64,000 nt of DNA from Flavobacterium tiangeerense (GCF_007830355.1 NZ_VLKO01000008.1:75453-139452); one strand, 5' to 3'; counted from the first letter of the stretch, positions 26,339 through 36,683 are shown. The notes: a model not told the origin generated them from the letters alone. Program-made: numbers and translations.

Positions 26339-27139
26339 ATGACAGTTTCATTAATAATAGCTACCTACAACTGGCCTGAAGCACTACTTTTAGTATTGAA
26401 AAGTATTGAAAAACAATCTGTTTTACCTAATGAAATCCTGATTGCAGATGATGGATCAAGAGAGGAAACTAAAAACTTAATTTCAGCCTTTAGCAAAAAT
26501 TCAAGACTAAATGTAATTCATATTTGGCATGAAGATCAAGGTTTTCGACTTGCCAAAATAAGAAACAAAGCCATAGCAAATGCAAAATTTGAATACATCA
26601 TACAAGTTGATGGCGACGTTATTTTGCACAAAAATTATATTAAAGATCACGTAACAAATGCCAAGAAAAACAGTTTTTTAACCGGACCTCGGGTATTACT
26701 CTCAAAGGAAACTACGATCAAAACGTTAAAAAATGAAACTATTTTTTTTAATCCTTTTTCAAAAAAAATAAAAAACAGATTCAATGCCGTATATTTTCCT
26801 TTAGTAAATTATTTTATTGACTCGAAAACTGAACCTATTGAAAAATTAATATTTAAAGTTAGAGGGTGTAACATGAGCTTTTGGCGTAACGATTTACTCG
26901 AAGTTAACGGCTATGACGAACAGTTTACCACTTGGGGAAGAGAAGACTCAGAAATTGCTTCACGACTAATAAAAAAAGGAGTTGGTTTAAAAAAATTAAG
27001 ATTAGCAGGAATTCAATATCATCTACATCACAATGAGCAAGATAAAAACAACATTGGACAAAATAATGCTATATTAGACAAGAATAAGTCAACATCTTCA
27101 TTTTGGTGCGAAAATGGAATTGTAAAAGAAAATAAATAA
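26339..27139 (+). CDS. Glycosyltransferase family 2 (tandem paralogue B)
   Basis: A 266-residue paralogue of the preceding gene. It shares VSLIIATYNWPEALLLVL, LPNEILIADDGS, QVDGDVIL and the C-terminal TWGREDSEIASRL motif. The central segment (about residues 115-175) differs most from its neighbour, which may reflect a different acceptor. It is separated by only four bases, so the two are co-transcribed. Substrates are unknown. Confidence 0.88.
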   Translation: MTVSLIIATYNWPEALLLVLKSIEKQSVLPNEILIADDGSREETKNLISAFSKNSRLNVIHIWHEDQGFRLAKIRNKAIANAKFEYIIQVDGDVILHKNYIKDHVTNAKKNSFLTGPRVLLSKETTIKTLKNETIFFNPFSKKIKNRFNAVYFPLVNYFIDSKTEPIEKLIFKVRGCNMSFWRNDLLEVNGYDEQFTTWGREDSEIASRLIKKGVGLKKLRLAGIQYHLHHNEQDKNNIGQNNAILDKNKSTSSFWCENGIVKENK

Positions 27140-27249
27140 ACTTTAACGTAAATAAACTTAATACTTTCTAAATTCATAAAACATTAAATTTATTGTTCTT
27201 TTTATCTTAAATTAAAATTAAAGGGAGATAGTCAATACTAATATAACAC

Positions 27250-27284
27250 AAAAAAGGCCTGTCATTTTATAAAAATAAAGACCT
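27250..27284 (-). terminator. Weak terminator after the leftward fcl/gmd operon
   Basis: On the minus strand an imperfect stem (27284..27272 with 27268..27255, ending in AGGCCT) is followed by a T run. It directly follows the stop codon of the glycosyltransferase that ends at 27289. Several mismatches make it tentative. Confidence 0.4.
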
Positions 27285-27288
27285 CATT

Positions 27289-28116
27289 TTAGTATTCTTT
27301 CTTTAACTTAGGGATAAATAATAGCAATAAGTTCATTACTCCTTTTAAAATTAACCATGTAATTTTATGTTGCTTGATGTGTAAAAAATGCTGAAATCTT
27401 TTGGAATTAAAATCTATTTTATTTTCATATTGACTTATAAAAGCAGAGAAATATTTTTGATATGTTTGATTTCTTTCCTCTTGAATTATTTTTGCAAATT
27501 TTGGATCATAAGAAATCCCATTACAATCAAAAACAGAAACCACTTTATTTAAATATTTATATGGCACATTTTTATAGCAATGTGTATATACAAAAAATTC
27601 CCAGTCTGAAGAGACTTTAAAATTTTCATTATAATAAAAATGCTCGTCAAAAAGCTTTTTTCTTATAAAAGTAGATTGGTGACTTATAGTCCGGTAATAA
27701 AAAAAAGTAAAATCTAATTTTTCAGGATATTTTATTATTTTTTTATGTTGATCATGCCTAGAATTATAATTATCCCCATAATAAACATCAAACTCATCAT
27801 TCAGCATTGGTGTAATCTCCTCTAAAACAGAGTCGTTACTAAAACAATCACCTCCATTCATAAAAATAACAAACTCCCCTTTAGAAGCTCTTATTCCTTT
27901 GTTCATTGCATTGTAAATTCCTGCATCAGGTTCACTAATCCAAAATGAAATTTTATCTTGATATTTTTTTATAACATCCTTACTACCATCTGTACTTCCT
28001 CCGTCTATTATAATAAATTCAAAATCTTTCCAAGATTGATTTATAACACTTTTAATTGTTTTCTCTAAGCCTTCCTTTTCATTATAATTAACCGTAATTA
28101 TCGATATTTTACTCAT
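27289..28116 (-). CDS. Glycosyltransferase family 2 beside fcl/gmd
   Basis: A 275-residue GT-A transferase with ISIITVNYNEKEGLEKTI, IIIDGGSTDGS and EPDAGIYNAMNKGI, a motif set typical of colanic-acid/capsule type glycosyltransferases, and a short hydrophobic C-terminal segment. It is transcribed after gmd and fcl (24 bases from fcl), so it may use GDP-fucose or act in the same fucosylated polymer. That is inference from position. Confidence 0.87.
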   Translation of the reverse strand: MSKISIITVNYNEKEGLEKTIKSVINQSWKDFEFIIIDGGSTDGSKDVIKKYQDKISFWISEPDAGIYNAMNKGIRASKGEFVIFMNGGDCFSNDSVLEEITPMLNDEFDVYYGDNYNSRHDQHKKIIKYPEKLDFTFFYYRTISHQSTFIRKKLFDEHFYYNENFKVSSDWEFFVYTHCYKNVPYKYLNKVVSVFDCNGISYDPKFAKIIQEERNQTYQKYFSAFISQYENKIDFNSKRFQHFLHIKQHKITWLILKGVMNLLLLFIPKLKKEY

Positions 28117-28140
28117 CTTAAAAATTAAATCTGAATTAAA

Positions 28141-29058
28141 TTAAAATTTCTCATTATAAACTTTCGTTATTCCTTCTCTAAGTTCGATAGAATATTTCCA
28201 ACCCAAACTATTTAATTTAGTCGTATCAGTAAGCTTTCTAGGTGTACCGTCAGGCTTTGTAACATCAAAGACAACATTACCTTTAAAACCAACAATATCC
28301 TTTATTAAAAAGGCTAAATCAGAAATAGAAATTTCTTTACCCGAGCCAATATTTACAAATCCTTTATCATTATAATTTTGCATTAAATACACACAAGCAT
28401 TGGCCATATCTGATGCGTGTAAAAATTCTCTTAATGGATTTCCTGACCCCCAAACAAGTACTTCTTTTTCATTGTTTTGTTTTGCTTCATGAAATTTTCG
28501 CAATAATGCTGGTAATACATGAGAATTTTGCAAGTCATAATTATCATTAAATCCGTATAAATTGGTTGGCATTACAGATATGAAATTACAACCGTATTGA
28601 TCTCGGTAAGCGTCACACATTTTTATACCTGCAATTTTTGCAATAGCATACGGTTCATTCGTTTCTTCTAAAATCCCTGTTAAGAGGTACTCTTCTTTCA
28701 AAGGTTGTGGTGCCATTTTTGGATAAATACAGGTAGATCCAAGAAAAAGCAATTTCTTTACACCTGTTTTATAACTTTGATGAATGACATTACTTTGAAT
28801 GAGAATATTTTCATAAATAAAATCAGCTCTGTACGTATTATTAGCGATTATACCACCCACTTTTGCAGCGGCAAGAAAAACGTACTCCGGCATTTCGATT
28901 TCGAAAAAACGGGCAACAGCATTTTGATCGATTAAGTTTAGTTCAACTGACGTCCTAGTAATAATATTAGTGAATCCCTTATTTTCTAAATCTTTAACAA
29001 TTGCACTACCTACCATCCCACGATGCCCAGCTACATATATTTTTGAATTGAGTTTCAT
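28141..29058 (-). CDS. fcl: GDP-L-fucose synthase
   Basis: A 305-residue NADP-dependent epimerase/reductase of the extended SDR family that turns GDP-4-keto-6-deoxy-mannose into GDP-L-fucose. It has the glycine-rich motif VAGHRGMVGSAI (residues 9-20) and the catalytic YAIAK, and the Fcl-type FLGSTCIYPKMAPQP segment. It follows gmd by 14 bases in the same direction, completing the two-step pathway. Confidence 0.95.
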   Translation of the reverse strand: MKLNSKIYVAGHRGMVGSAIVKDLENKGFTNIITRTSVELNLIDQNAVARFFEIEMPEYVFLAAAKVGGIIANNTYRADFIYENILIQSNVIHQSYKTGVKKLLFLGSTCIYPKMAPQPLKEEYLLTGILEETNEPYAIAKIAGIKMCDAYRDQYGCNFISVMPTNLYGFNDNYDLQNSHVLPALLRKFHEAKQNNEKEVLVWGSGNPLREFLHASDMANACVYLMQNYNDKGFVNIGSGKEISISDLAFLIKDIVGFKGNVVFDVTKPDGTPRKLTDTTKLNSLGWKYSIELREGITKVYNEKF

Positions 29059-29072
29059 ATTTTTTTGAATAA

Positions 29073-30164
29073 CTATTGTTTAAAATTTTTAAAATATTTT
29101 TCTTTTTTAAAAATTTCTAAATCAGATTGCATCATTTCGCTAACCAACATATTTAAGGTGTATTTTGGAGACCAACCTAATTTTGTTCTTGCTTTTGTAT
29201 TATCTCCAATTAGCAATTCAACTTCTGTTGGCCTGAAATAAACAGGATCGATTTTAACTACAATTTGTCCTACTTTAAAAGTATAATCTGGGTTAGAAGT
29301 AGATCTTACTGTACCCGTTTCGTTAATACCTTCTCCATTAAAATCCAATTCTACTCCAACTTCCCTAAAGGCCATTGTAATAAACTCTCGAACTGTGGTT
29401 GTTACACCTGTAGAGATAACAAAGTCCTCAGGCATATCTTGCTGTAATATCAACCACATAGCCTCTACATAATCCTTGGCGTGCCCCCAATCTCTTTGAG
29501 AATCTATATTACCCATATATAATGTATCCTGCATCCCTAATGCCATTTGAGCTACTCCACGCGTAATTTTTCTAGTTACAAAGGTCTCTCCTCTTAAAGG
29601 ACTTTCATGATTGAATAAGATACCGTTGCAAGCAAACATATTATATGCTTCTCGATAATTTACTGTAATCCAATAGGCATAAAGCTTTGCAACAGCATAC
29701 GGAGAACGTGGGTAAAAAGGTGTAGACTCTTTTTGAGGAACTTCTTGAACTAATCCATATAACTCTGATGTTGATGCTTGATATATTTTTGTCTTATCAG
29801 TCAATCCTAGTAGTCTTACAGCATCAAGGATTCTTAAAGTACCAATTCCGTCAGCATTTGCTGTATATTCTGGTATATCAAAACTCACTTTTACGTGGCT
29901 CATTGCACCCAAATTATATATTTCATCCGGTTGTGTTTCTTGAATAATACGAATCAAGTTTGTAGAATCGCTCAAATCACCATAATGCAATTTAAAATGC
30001 TGATTATCCACATGAGGATCTTCATAAATATGATCAATTCTTTGTGTATTAAATAAAGAACTTCTCCTTTTTATACCGTGAACCATGTAACCTTTAGATA
30101 ATAATAATTCAGCTAAATATGCACCGTCTTGCCCCGTAATACCTGTTACTAATGCTACTTTCAT
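29073..30164 (-). CDS. gmd: GDP-mannose 4,6-dehydratase
   Basis: A 363-residue SDR enzyme that makes GDP-4-keto-6-deoxy-D-mannose from GDP-mannose. The N-terminus [20 protein letters not shown] has the nucleotide-binding GxTGQDG motif. The catalytic YAVAK and the Gmd-specific [16 protein letters not shown] are present. The ATG at 30164 is preferred over the longer frame because the family begins there. First gene of the leftward GDP-fucose operon. Confidence 0.95.
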   Translation of the reverse strand: MKVALVTGITGQDGAYLAELLLSKGYMVHGIKRRSSLFNTQRIDHIYEDPHVDNQHFKLHYGDLSDSTNLIRIIQETQPDEIYNLGAMSHVKVSFDIPEYTANADGIGTLRILDAVRLLGLTDKTKIYQASTSELYGLVQEVPQKESTPFYPRSPYAVAKLYAYWITVNYREAYNMFACNGILFNHESPLRGETFVTRKITRGVAQMALGMQDTLYMGNIDSQRDWGHAKDYVEAMWLILQQDMPEDFVISTGVTTTVREFITMAFREVGVELDFNGEGINETGTVRSTSNPDYTFKVGQIVVKIDPVYFRPTEVELLIGDNTKARTKLGWSPKYTLNMLVSEMMQSDLEIFKKEKYFKNFKQ

Positions 30165-30716
30165 ATTTTTATATTTTTTTATTGCTATTTCTATATTTAA
30201 TCTCAATTTCACAAAATTAATTACAAGCAACTTTAGAAATTGTACTAAACAAATAATGTTTCGTAAATAATCATGTCAAATAAATTTAAAGAAAATTATA
30301 AGAATGCTTTTTTAAATTAAAACATCTATTTAACAATAATTTTCATCTAAATAAATAATTTAACAATTACGCAAATGTAGTTTTATTTAGTAAAGAAACA
30401 ATTTTAATAAATAACAAAAAGATACCTATTTAAACTAATAAAAACTAATCTACTTGCGAATATTCAATCACTATTACTAAAAATTATCATAATAACTAAA
30501 AAAAATCTGTGTAAACATTTTATTAAATACCATACATATTTTACTAAATCAACATCAAAAAATTTTAACCAAGTAGTTTTATATTTATGAAAATCTTATA
30601 TTTCCTTTTATGATGTTATACTTATAATACATTAGCGGAAGAGACCTATAGTATAATAATAATTTTTATTCGTTCCTTTGCAAAGTATAAAATTGTCACT
30701 CATATTTTAAATAAAA
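30165..30716. other. 552-base AT-rich intergenic region
   Basis: A gene-free stretch between the divergent gmd and TsaC/Sua5 genes, very AT-rich even for this genome, with no reading frame of note, no tRNA-like fold and no strong hairpin. It probably carries the promoters of both flanking genes. A possible weak -7 element, TTCCTTTG, lies at 30674..30681 on the plus strand. Confidence 0.6.
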
Positions 30717-31286
30717 ATGGAAAATCTTAACGAAGAAATACATAACGCTTTCGAAATTATTAAAGATGGCGGAATTATCCTTTATCCTACAGACACCGTT
30801 TGGGGCATAGGTTGTGACGCCACAAATCCAGAAGCTGTCGCCAAAATATACAAACTCAAACAAAGAGCTGAGACACAAAGCATGATTGTTTTGATGAACG
30901 GAGAAAAAATGATGTACAATGTTTTTAAGGATATTCCTGAAGTAGCCTGGCAAATTATTGATCTGTCCGAAAAACCTACGACCATAATCTTAGACAAACC
31001 AAGAAATGTAGCTCCAAATTTAGTTTCGGGAGACAACTCATTGGGAATCCGCATTGTAAAAGAGCCATTTTGCTTCAAATTGATGGAAAAGATGAGAAAG
31101 CCACTGGTTTCAACATCAGCAAATATCTCCGGACAACCTACTCCTATTGCATTTAAAGATATTAGTCCAGAAATTATAAAAGGTGTGGACTATGTTGTAA
31201 ATTTGCATCGCGAAAAAATCGCCGGTAAACCTTCGACAATTATAAAACTGACGAACGATTCTCAGGTGAAAGTAATTCGAAAATAG
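30717..31286 (+). CDS. L-threonylcarbamoyladenylate synthase (TsaC/Sua5)
   Basis: A 189-residue YrdC-fold enzyme that makes threonylcarbamoyl-AMP from threonine, bicarbonate and ATP for the t6A modification of tRNAs reading ANN codons. Motifs are YPTDTVWGIGCDA (residues 21-33), YKLKQRAETQSMIVLM and STSANISGQPTP. It lacks the extra C-terminal domain of long Sua5. A dispersed repeat begins at its stop codon. Confidence 0.93.
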   Translation: MENLNEEIHNAFEIIKDGGIILYPTDTVWGIGCDATNPEAVAKIYKLKQRAETQSMIVLMNGEKMMYNVFKDIPEVAWQIIDLSEKPTTIILDKPRNVAPNLVSGDNSLGIRIVKEPFCFKLMEKMRKPLVSTSANISGQPTPIAFKDISPEIIKGVDYVVNLHREKIAGKPSTIIKLTNDSQVKVIRK

Positions 31287-31345
31287 TTTGCAGTATTCAG
31301 TTTCTAGTTTTCAGTTTAACAACTTTAGACTTTAGACTTTAAACA
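31284..31345 (+). repeat. Dispersed 3' repeat, copy after the tsaC-like gene
   Basis: AGTTTGCAGTATTCAGT begins within the stop codon and is followed by CAGTTT repeats and a doubled TTTAGAC unit (31324..31338). The first 17 bases equal those behind mazG. It reaches almost to the start of the CCA-adding enzyme gene. Confidence 0.6.
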
Positions 31346-31353
31346 TTTTTAAA

Positions 31354-32781
31354 ATGAGCATTAAAACTTCATATAAAGAAGCCTTAAATAAAAAAATTTT
31401 CGAGGTAATCTCTCACGCTTCTCAAGAACTTAACGTAGATAGTTACGTAATTGGTGGTTTTGTTAGAGATTTACTTTTGAAGAGAGACTTTAAAAAAGAC
31501 ATAGATATTGTTGCCGTGGGCAGCGGAATTGAGTTGGCTTTAAAAGTATCTCAATTACTTCCAAATAAGCCAAAGGTTCAGGTTTTCAAAACATACGGAA
31601 CGGCAATGTTGCGGTTTGAAGACACCGAAATTGAGTTTGTGGGTGCTCGAAAAGAATCCTATCAGTCTGATAGTCGCAATCCTATTGTTGAAAATGGTAC
31701 GCTTCAAGATGATCAAAACCGACGCGATTTCACAATCAATGCACTTGCCTTAGCTTTGAACAAAGATAATTTTGGAGAATTACTAGACCCCTTTAACGGT
31801 CTTGAAGATTTAAAAAACAAAATAATTAGAACACCCTTGGATCCAGATATTACTTTTTCTGATGATCCGTTGCGTATGTTGAGAGGCATTCGTTTTGCGA
31901 ACCAATTGGGCTTTGATATAGAAGAAAATTCGTTTCAATCCATCACAAAGAACGCAGAGCGAATCAAAATCATATCTGGAGAGCGCATCGTGGATGAATT
32001 GAATAAAATACTTTCAACAGATCAACCTTCAATCGGATTTTTACATTTGTTCAAAACAGGGCTTTTGGATATTATTCTTCCCGAGTTAACGGCTTTGAAC
32101 CAAGTTGAAGAAATAGAAGGTCACACCCACAAAAATAATTTCTACCACACGCTGGAAGTGGTTGACAATATTTGTCCCAACACGGATGACGTTTGGCTCC
32201 GCTGGTCTGCGTTGTTGCACGATATAGGAAAAGCTCCAACAAAACGTTTTAATAAAAAACAAGGTTGGACATTTCACGGACATGAATTCCTAGGAGGAAA
32301 AATGGCAAAAAAAATATTTGAACGTTTGCACATGCCTCTTAACCATAAAATGAAGTTTGTTCAAAAAATGGTCATGATGAGTTCGCGTCCAATTGTTTTG
32401 TCACAAGACACGGTTACAGATTCTGCTGTGCGCCGCTTGGTGTTTGATGCTGGTGAGGACGTAGAAAACTTAATGACACTGTGCGAAGCGGATATCACAA
32501 CAAAAAACCCAAACAAATTTAAAAAGTACCACAAAAACTTTGAAATAGTTCGAAAAAAAATTGTGGAAGTTGAGGAACGTGATCAAGTACGTAATTTTCA
32601 ACCGCCAATATCTGGTGAGGAAATTATGGAACATTTTAACATTAAACCCTCTAGGGAAATTGGCCTCATAAAAGAAGCCATAAAAGAGGCAATTCTTGAG
32701 GGTGAAATCCCAAACGAATATGATGCAGCTTTTGATTTTATGCTAAAAAAAGCATCTAAATTAGGTTTAGTCAAAGTTTAA
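31354..32781 (+). CDS. CCA tRNA nucleotidyltransferase with HD domain
   Basis: A 475-residue enzyme that builds or repairs the 3' CCA end of tRNAs. The class II nucleotidyltransferase head has GGFVRDLLL (residues 34-42), the metal site DIDIVAVG and [11 protein letters not shown], followed by the RNA-binding domain and a C-terminal HD domain ([10 protein letters not shown], then HGHEFLGG). HD domains in this family carry phosphatase/phosphodiesterase activity. It is followed after three bases by a heme A synthase gene. Confidence 0.94.
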   Translation: MSIKTSYKEALNKKIFEVISHASQELNVDSYVIGGFVRDLLLKRDFKKDIDIVAVGSGIELALKVSQLLPNKPKVQVFKTYGTAMLRFEDTEIEFVGARKESYQSDSRNPIVENGTLQDDQNRRDFTINALALALNKDNFGELLDPFNGLEDLKNKIIRTPLDPDITFSDDPLRMLRGIRFANQLGFDIEENSFQSITKNAERIKIISGERIVDELNKILSTDQPSIGFLHLFKTGLLDIILPELTALNQVEEIEGHTHKNNFYHTLEVVDNICPNTDDVWLRWSALLHDIGKAPTKRFNKKQGWTFHGHEFLGGKMAKKIFERLHMPLNHKMKFVQKMVMMSSRPIVLSQDTVTDSAVRRLVFDAGEDVENLMTLCEADITTKNPNKFKKYHKNFEIVRKKIVEVEERDQVRNFQPPISGEEIMEHFNIKPSREIGLIKEAIKEAILEGEIPNEYDAAFDFMLKKASKLGLVKV

Positions 32782-32784
32782 CTA

Positions 32785-33864
32785 TTGTCTAGTGACCTAC
32801 TCCATAGAAATGAGATAATTTTACAACAAAATAGAATTCCTGTGCAAAAATACTTTCTAAAATCCGCAAAAATAGCTCTCGTTTTAGTTTATCTAGTCAT
32901 CTTTGCAGGTGCCTTTGTTCGATTAACTGGTTCAGGAATGGGCTGCCCAGACTGGCCGAAATGTTTTGGGTATTACATTCCACCAACAGACCAAAAAGAG
33001 CTTCTTTTTACACCGAATAAGGAGTATAATAGAGGACAAGTAATCATAAAAGAAGAATCGTTATTAGTTGCTAAGGAGGATTTTGTTGCTAAAGAAAATT
33101 TTGAAACATCCAATTGGGTACCTTATCAAAAACATGATTATGCAGTTTTTAATCCCATTCATACTTGGGTTGAATACATCAACCGCCTCCTAGGGGCGTT
33201 AGCGGGCATAGCTTGTATAATAACACTAGTTCTCTCCTCTGGTTATAGAAAAAAACAAAAGAGCCTTATTTACTTATCCTTTATAGTCTGCTTATTGATG
33301 GCATTTCAGGCTTGGCTCGGTAAAACAGTGGTAGATTCTGTACTTAGTCCGTATAAAATTACCACACACATGCTCGCTGCTTTGTTAATCCTAGCCATTC
33401 AACTTGTGGTTATTTACAGCGTGAAAACAAATGACAAAACTGTTACTTTTAATACCAAATTTAATGCCCTTTTACTCTTAGCACTAGTTCTTACTCTTGT
33501 TCAAATTGTATTGGGTACAGATGTTAGAGAACAAGTAGATATTATTTCAAAAACAGGAGCTCCAGAGGTCATGTGGCTCCAAAATCCAACTGTTATATTC
33601 TACATTCACAGATCTTTTTCGATACTTGTGTTTGCGCTAAACGGTTATTTATTCTACATAAACAGGAAATTAAATCTAAATGCGAGCAAACTAAATTGGG
33701 TTATGTTTTTGCTTTTCGTCGAAATTCTTACTGGTATAAGTATGTATTATTTTGATTTTCCTTTTGGTACACAAACTATCCATATCGTTATAGCAACCCT
33801 ACTTTTTGGGGTTCAATTTTACCTGGTTTTAGAGTCTTATTCGCAAAGAAAAAAACAACTTTAA
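32785..33864 (+). CDS. ctaA: Heme A synthase, COX15/CtaA family
   Basis: A 359-residue integral membrane protein with about eight hydrophobic helices that oxidises heme O to heme A for aa3-type oxidases. The first helix ends in the family motif FVRLTGSGMGCPDWPKCFG. Conserved histidines occur in HTWVEYINR, THMLAA, HRSF and HIVIA. No ATG lies before the first helix: the frame begins at TTG 32785, with GTG 32842 an alternative. It is three bases after the CCA enzyme stop, so translational coupling is likely. Confidence 0.92.
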   Translation: MSSDLLHRNEIILQQNRIPVQKYFLKSAKIALVLVYLVIFAGAFVRLTGSGMGCPDWPKCFGYYIPPTDQKELLFTPNKEYNRGQVIIKEESLLVAKEDFVAKENFETSNWVPYQKHDYAVFNPIHTWVEYINRLLGALAGIACIITLVLSSGYRKKQKSLIYLSFIVCLLMAFQAWLGKTVVDSVLSPYKITTHMLAALLILAIQLVVIYSVKTNDKTVTFNTKFNALLLLALVLTLVQIVLGTDVREQVDIISKTGAPEVMWLQNPTVIFYIHRSFSILVFALNGYLFYINRKLNLNASKLNWVMFLLFVEILTGISMYYFDFPFGTQTIHIVIATLLFGVQFYLVLESYSQRKKQL

Positions 33865-33916
33865 AATCCGTCCTTGACTATATTGTCACATCTATTTTTG
33901 CTTACTAATTATTAAA

Positions 33917-34690
33917 ATGTCTAAACTTGCAGCTCAAGATAAATTTTTAGATTTATCAGATTACGGGAGATTTTTCGGAAGATTTCTTGCCAACCAATTA
34001 AAAGATACACGCTTCACTCCCATTCATGTTACACTCCTTTTTGGCATTTCTGGACTACTTGCCATTTACAGTATTTTGCAAGGACATTACTTTTGGGCGG
34101 CCTTTTTTTTAATCTTAAAATCAGGAATTGATGCTGCCGATGGTGAGCTTGCCAGATTAAAAAAAACACCTTCTTACACGGGTAGATATCTTGACAGTGT
34201 GTTTGATATTATATTGAATTTTTTATTTTTAATGACTATTTGCTATGTCTCTAAAACTACTTTACTTCCTACAATTTTAGCGTTTATTGGTATTCAATTA
34301 CAAGGCACATTATACAATTATTACTATGTTATTTTACGAACAAAATCAGTAGGAGGAGATACAACGAGTAAAATTTTTGAACATAAATCTCCGCGTGCAT
34401 TACCAGGAGAAAGTCAAAAATCAGTTGATATTCTATTTACCATCTACACTGTAGTTTATGGAGTTTTTGATAAAATAATTCATGCTCTTGATCCTGATGC
34501 ATACAAAGTAAAAACATTTCCAAACTGGTTTATGACCTTGCTTTCTATTTACGGATTAGGTTTTCAATTGTTAATTATTGCTACTTTACTTGCTCTTGAT
34601 TGCATAGAGTATATTATTCCCTTCTTTATCTTTTACACTGCATTTATTTTGGTATTAATCGGTATTAGAAAACTTGTTTTTAAGGCATAA
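33917..34690 (+). CDS. CDP-alcohol phosphatidyltransferase family protein
   Basis: A 257-residue membrane enzyme of phospholipid synthesis. The complete signature D-G-x2-A-R-x8-G-x3-D-x3-D reads DGELARLKKTPSYTGRYLDS and on to VFD (about residues 75-97), after a first helix and before about five more. The alcohol acceptor (serine, glycerol phosphate, inositol or another) cannot be told from the motif. It may follow ctaA in one transcript, 52 bases apart. Confidence 0.88.
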   Translation: MSKLAAQDKFLDLSDYGRFFGRFLANQLKDTRFTPIHVTLLFGISGLLAIYSILQGHYFWAAFFLILKSGIDAADGELARLKKTPSYTGRYLDSVFDIILNFLFLMTICYVSKTTLLPTILAFIGIQLQGTLYNYYYVILRTKSVGGDTTSKIFEHKSPRALPGESQKSVDILFTIYTVVYGVFDKIIHALDPDAYKVKTFPNWFMTLLSIYGLGFQLLIIATLLALDCIEYIIPFFIFYTAFILVLIGIRKLVFKA

Positions 34691-34928
34691 ACCCACTATA
34701 GACAATATCTATATGCATTTATTAAAAATCACATTACCATTGTTTTAAAACAAAATACCTATAGCTATAATTTAACAACTTATTTCAATTCAACGCATTT
34801 TGGCAGCAAGTATTAAATACTATTAGCTATTGGAATTATACAATACATTTAAAGAATTGTATAACATTCAAACAGCTTAATTTTACCAAATTTGTGAATA
34901 ACAAATAGTAATTTTAAAATTAGATATT

Positions 34929-35111
34929 ATGCCAAATTCAAATGAAATTAAGGGTACTTGGAATGAGTTAAAAGGAAAACTGAAACAAAAATTTGCCGAT
35001 CTTACTGAAGATGATTTATTGTACGAAGAGGGTAAAGAAGATGTTATGTGGGGTAAATTACAACAAAAATTAGGCAAGACAGAAAAAGAAATTAAATCTT
35101 TACTTGACTAG
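34929..35111 (+). CDS. CsbD family small stress protein
   Basis: A 60-residue hydrophilic protein with the CsbD pattern: [20 protein letters not shown] near the start, then [20 protein letters not shown] and a C-terminal IKSLL. CsbD-like proteins are small, abundant stress-linked proteins of unknown mechanism. It stands alone, with 238 bases of AT-rich sequence in front and a long terminator behind. Confidence 0.9.
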   Translation: MPNSNEIKGTWNELKGKLKQKFADLTEDDLLYEEGKEDVMWGKLQQKLGKTEKEIKSLLD

Positions 35112-35128
35112 TTTTTGATTACATGAAC

Positions 35129-35204
35129 AAGTGTTTACAGTACTATTTTTAAAATATTCTTGATTTGAATTCTTTTTAAAAACAGTACTATAAACACTTT
35201 TTTT
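35129..35204. terminator. Long bidirectional terminator
   Basis: A 26-bp inverted repeat with two mismatches (35129..35154 with 35174..35199) and a 19-base spacer is followed by a T run to 35204. It lies between the convergent CsbD and LytTR regulator genes and can end transcription from both. Confidence 0.85.
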
Positions 35205-35216
35205 AGGACTACAAAT

Positions 35217-35984
35217 TTATCCTATCCAAGTCTTAAAATCAGATACTTTTTCACGACTCACAATAACGTCATCTTCTTTGTAAGTTGGTAAAATAACTTT
35301 CAATCTGGAATTGCTATAAAGAACAATTTCTTTGATTGCCTTCATGGGAATTATGAACTTTCTGCTAATTCTGAAAAAATCTTTTGGATCTAATTCTTCT
35401 TCTAAATTTTCTAACGTAACATCAATTAAATAATTTCTGTTATCATACGTGTGAATGTAGGTTCCTTTATTTTCACTAAAAAAACATTCAATTTCATCTA
35501 TAGAAATCACTTTTAAATGTTGCCCTATTTTTACCGTAAAACGCTTTTTAAAGTTTTTTTCAAAAGGGTTAGCCAGCATTTTTTTGATTTGTTCAAAATC
35601 AATAGCAAGGTTTTGAACAGCTACTTCTTTTTTAGGCAAAAGCGATTTAAATTTGGCAACAGCCACTTCTAAATCATCTTCATCAATAGGTTTCAACAAG
35701 TAGTCAATACTATTCAATTTAAAAGCTCTCAATGCATATTCATCATAAGCCGTTGTAAAAATTACAGCACTTTTAATTTCAACTTTTTCAAAAATTTCAA
35801 ATGACAATCCATCCGATAGTTGAATATCCAGAAAAATCAAATCAGGATGTTCGTTGTTAGAAAACCACTCTAATGCTTCCTCTACAGAATGAAGCATTAC
35901 CTCAACCGCTAAACTTAATTTCTCAAGTTTTCTTTGCAGTAATCTGGCAGCTGGTTTTTCGTCTTCTATAATTATTGTTGTCAT
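35217..35984 (-). CDS. LytTR-family response regulator
   Basis: A 255-residue two-component regulator. The N-terminal receiver domain has the acidic pair in IIIEDEKPAARLL, the phosphoacceptor Asp in DLIFLDIQLSDG (about residue 57), the Thr/Ala switch in FTTAYDEYA and Lys in YLLKPID. A LytTR DNA-binding domain follows (about residues 150-255, with FFSENKGTYIHTYDNRNYLI and FFRISRKFIIPMKAI). It is last in a leftward set with a LytS-type histidine kinase and is its likely partner. Confidence 0.93.
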   Translation of the reverse strand: MTTIIIEDEKPAARLLQRKLEKLSLAVEVMLHSVEEALEWFSNNEHPDLIFLDIQLSDGLSFEIFEKVEIKSAVIFTTAYDEYALRAFKLNSIDYLLKPIDEDDLEVAVAKFKSLLPKKEVAVQNLAIDFEQIKKMLANPFEKNFKKRFTVKIGQHLKVISIDEIECFFSENKGTYIHTYDNRNYLIDVTLENLEEELDPKDFFRISRKFIIPMKAIKEIVLYSNSRLKVILPTYKEDDVIVSREKVSDFKTWIG

Positions 35985-36057
35985 TTACTATTGGTAATTT
36001 GTTAATTGAATCGTTTGCGGTTTTTGTTTGGTTGAAAACTGTGAATGAATGCTTGCT

Positions 36058-36366
36058 TCACTCCCATTTATTGTTTTTCTCTTTTTCCATAAGCTCTTTT
36101 ATTTTGCGTTCTTCCCAATTTCGGCCTAAAACTATTGCAGGCAAAAACACAGATAAACCATGAGACGCTAATCCAATTCCCCAAAATAAGGCAGTGGCAA
36201 AATTATTCCATTGAAAATAGCTTTCGCCAGTTTTAAGGTTTTGTGTATTCAACACTACAATCATAATGTTGATAACGATGTAAACTATAAGGTGCGTATA
36301 AAACCCCTTAATTTTTCGAACTCTTTTAAGTGCATTATCGTATGCTAATTGATCGTTTGTTGTCAT
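36058..36366 (-). CDS. 2TM domain-containing protein, copy 1
   Basis: A 102-residue protein consisting of one 2TM domain: a charged start with RVRKIKGFYTHLIVYIVINI, a first helix (about 24-42), a loop with WNNFATALFWGIGLASHGL forming the second helix, and the terminal motif GRNWEERKIKELMEKE. 2TM domains are common in Bacteroidota, often attached to histidine kinases, and of unknown function. It lies two bases downstream of the second 2TM gene. Confidence 0.88.
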   Translation of the reverse strand: MTTNDQLAYDNALKRVRKIKGFYTHLIVYIVINIMIVVLNTQNLKTGESYFQWNNFATALFWGIGLASHGLSVFLPAIVLGRNWEERKIKELMEKEKNNKWE

Positions 36367-36368
36367 GA

Positions 36369-36683
36369 TTATTCGTAGGTATTTGTTTTATTGTTTTCTT
36401 CTTGAATGTATTGTTTTAGTTTTTTTTCTTCCCAATTCCGACCAAAAAATGGAAGCCAATTAAAGACTCTGATGGCGTGAAATAAAAGTCCAATACCCCA
36501 ACTTCCAAAGGTCCAAAGAAAAAATATATGGTTTGGAGAATATCTAAAATTAATCAAGATTAGAATTCCATTTACAAGTACAAATGAAGCAAGGTGCGAA
36601 TAAAACCCTTTTAACTCTTCAACTTGCTTTTTAGCGATTTGATATTGCTCAAATTCACTATTGTTTGGTTTATTTAGTTCCAT
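36369..36683 (-). CDS. 2TM domain-containing protein, copy 2
   Basis: A 104-residue 2TM protein with QVEELKGFYSHLASFVLVNG, a second helix with FLWTFGSWGIGLLFHAI and the ending FGRNWEEKKLKQYIQEE. The start MELNKPNNSEF is chosen because the longer frame runs back through the kinase gene. The ATG overlaps the kinase stop region by 10 bases, indicating translational coupling. Confidence 0.88.
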   Translation of the reverse strand: MELNKPNNSEFEQYQIAKKQVEELKGFYSHLASFVLVNGILILINFRYSPNHIFFLWTFGSWGIGLLFHAIRVFNWLPFFGRNWEEKKLKQYIQEENNKTNTYE

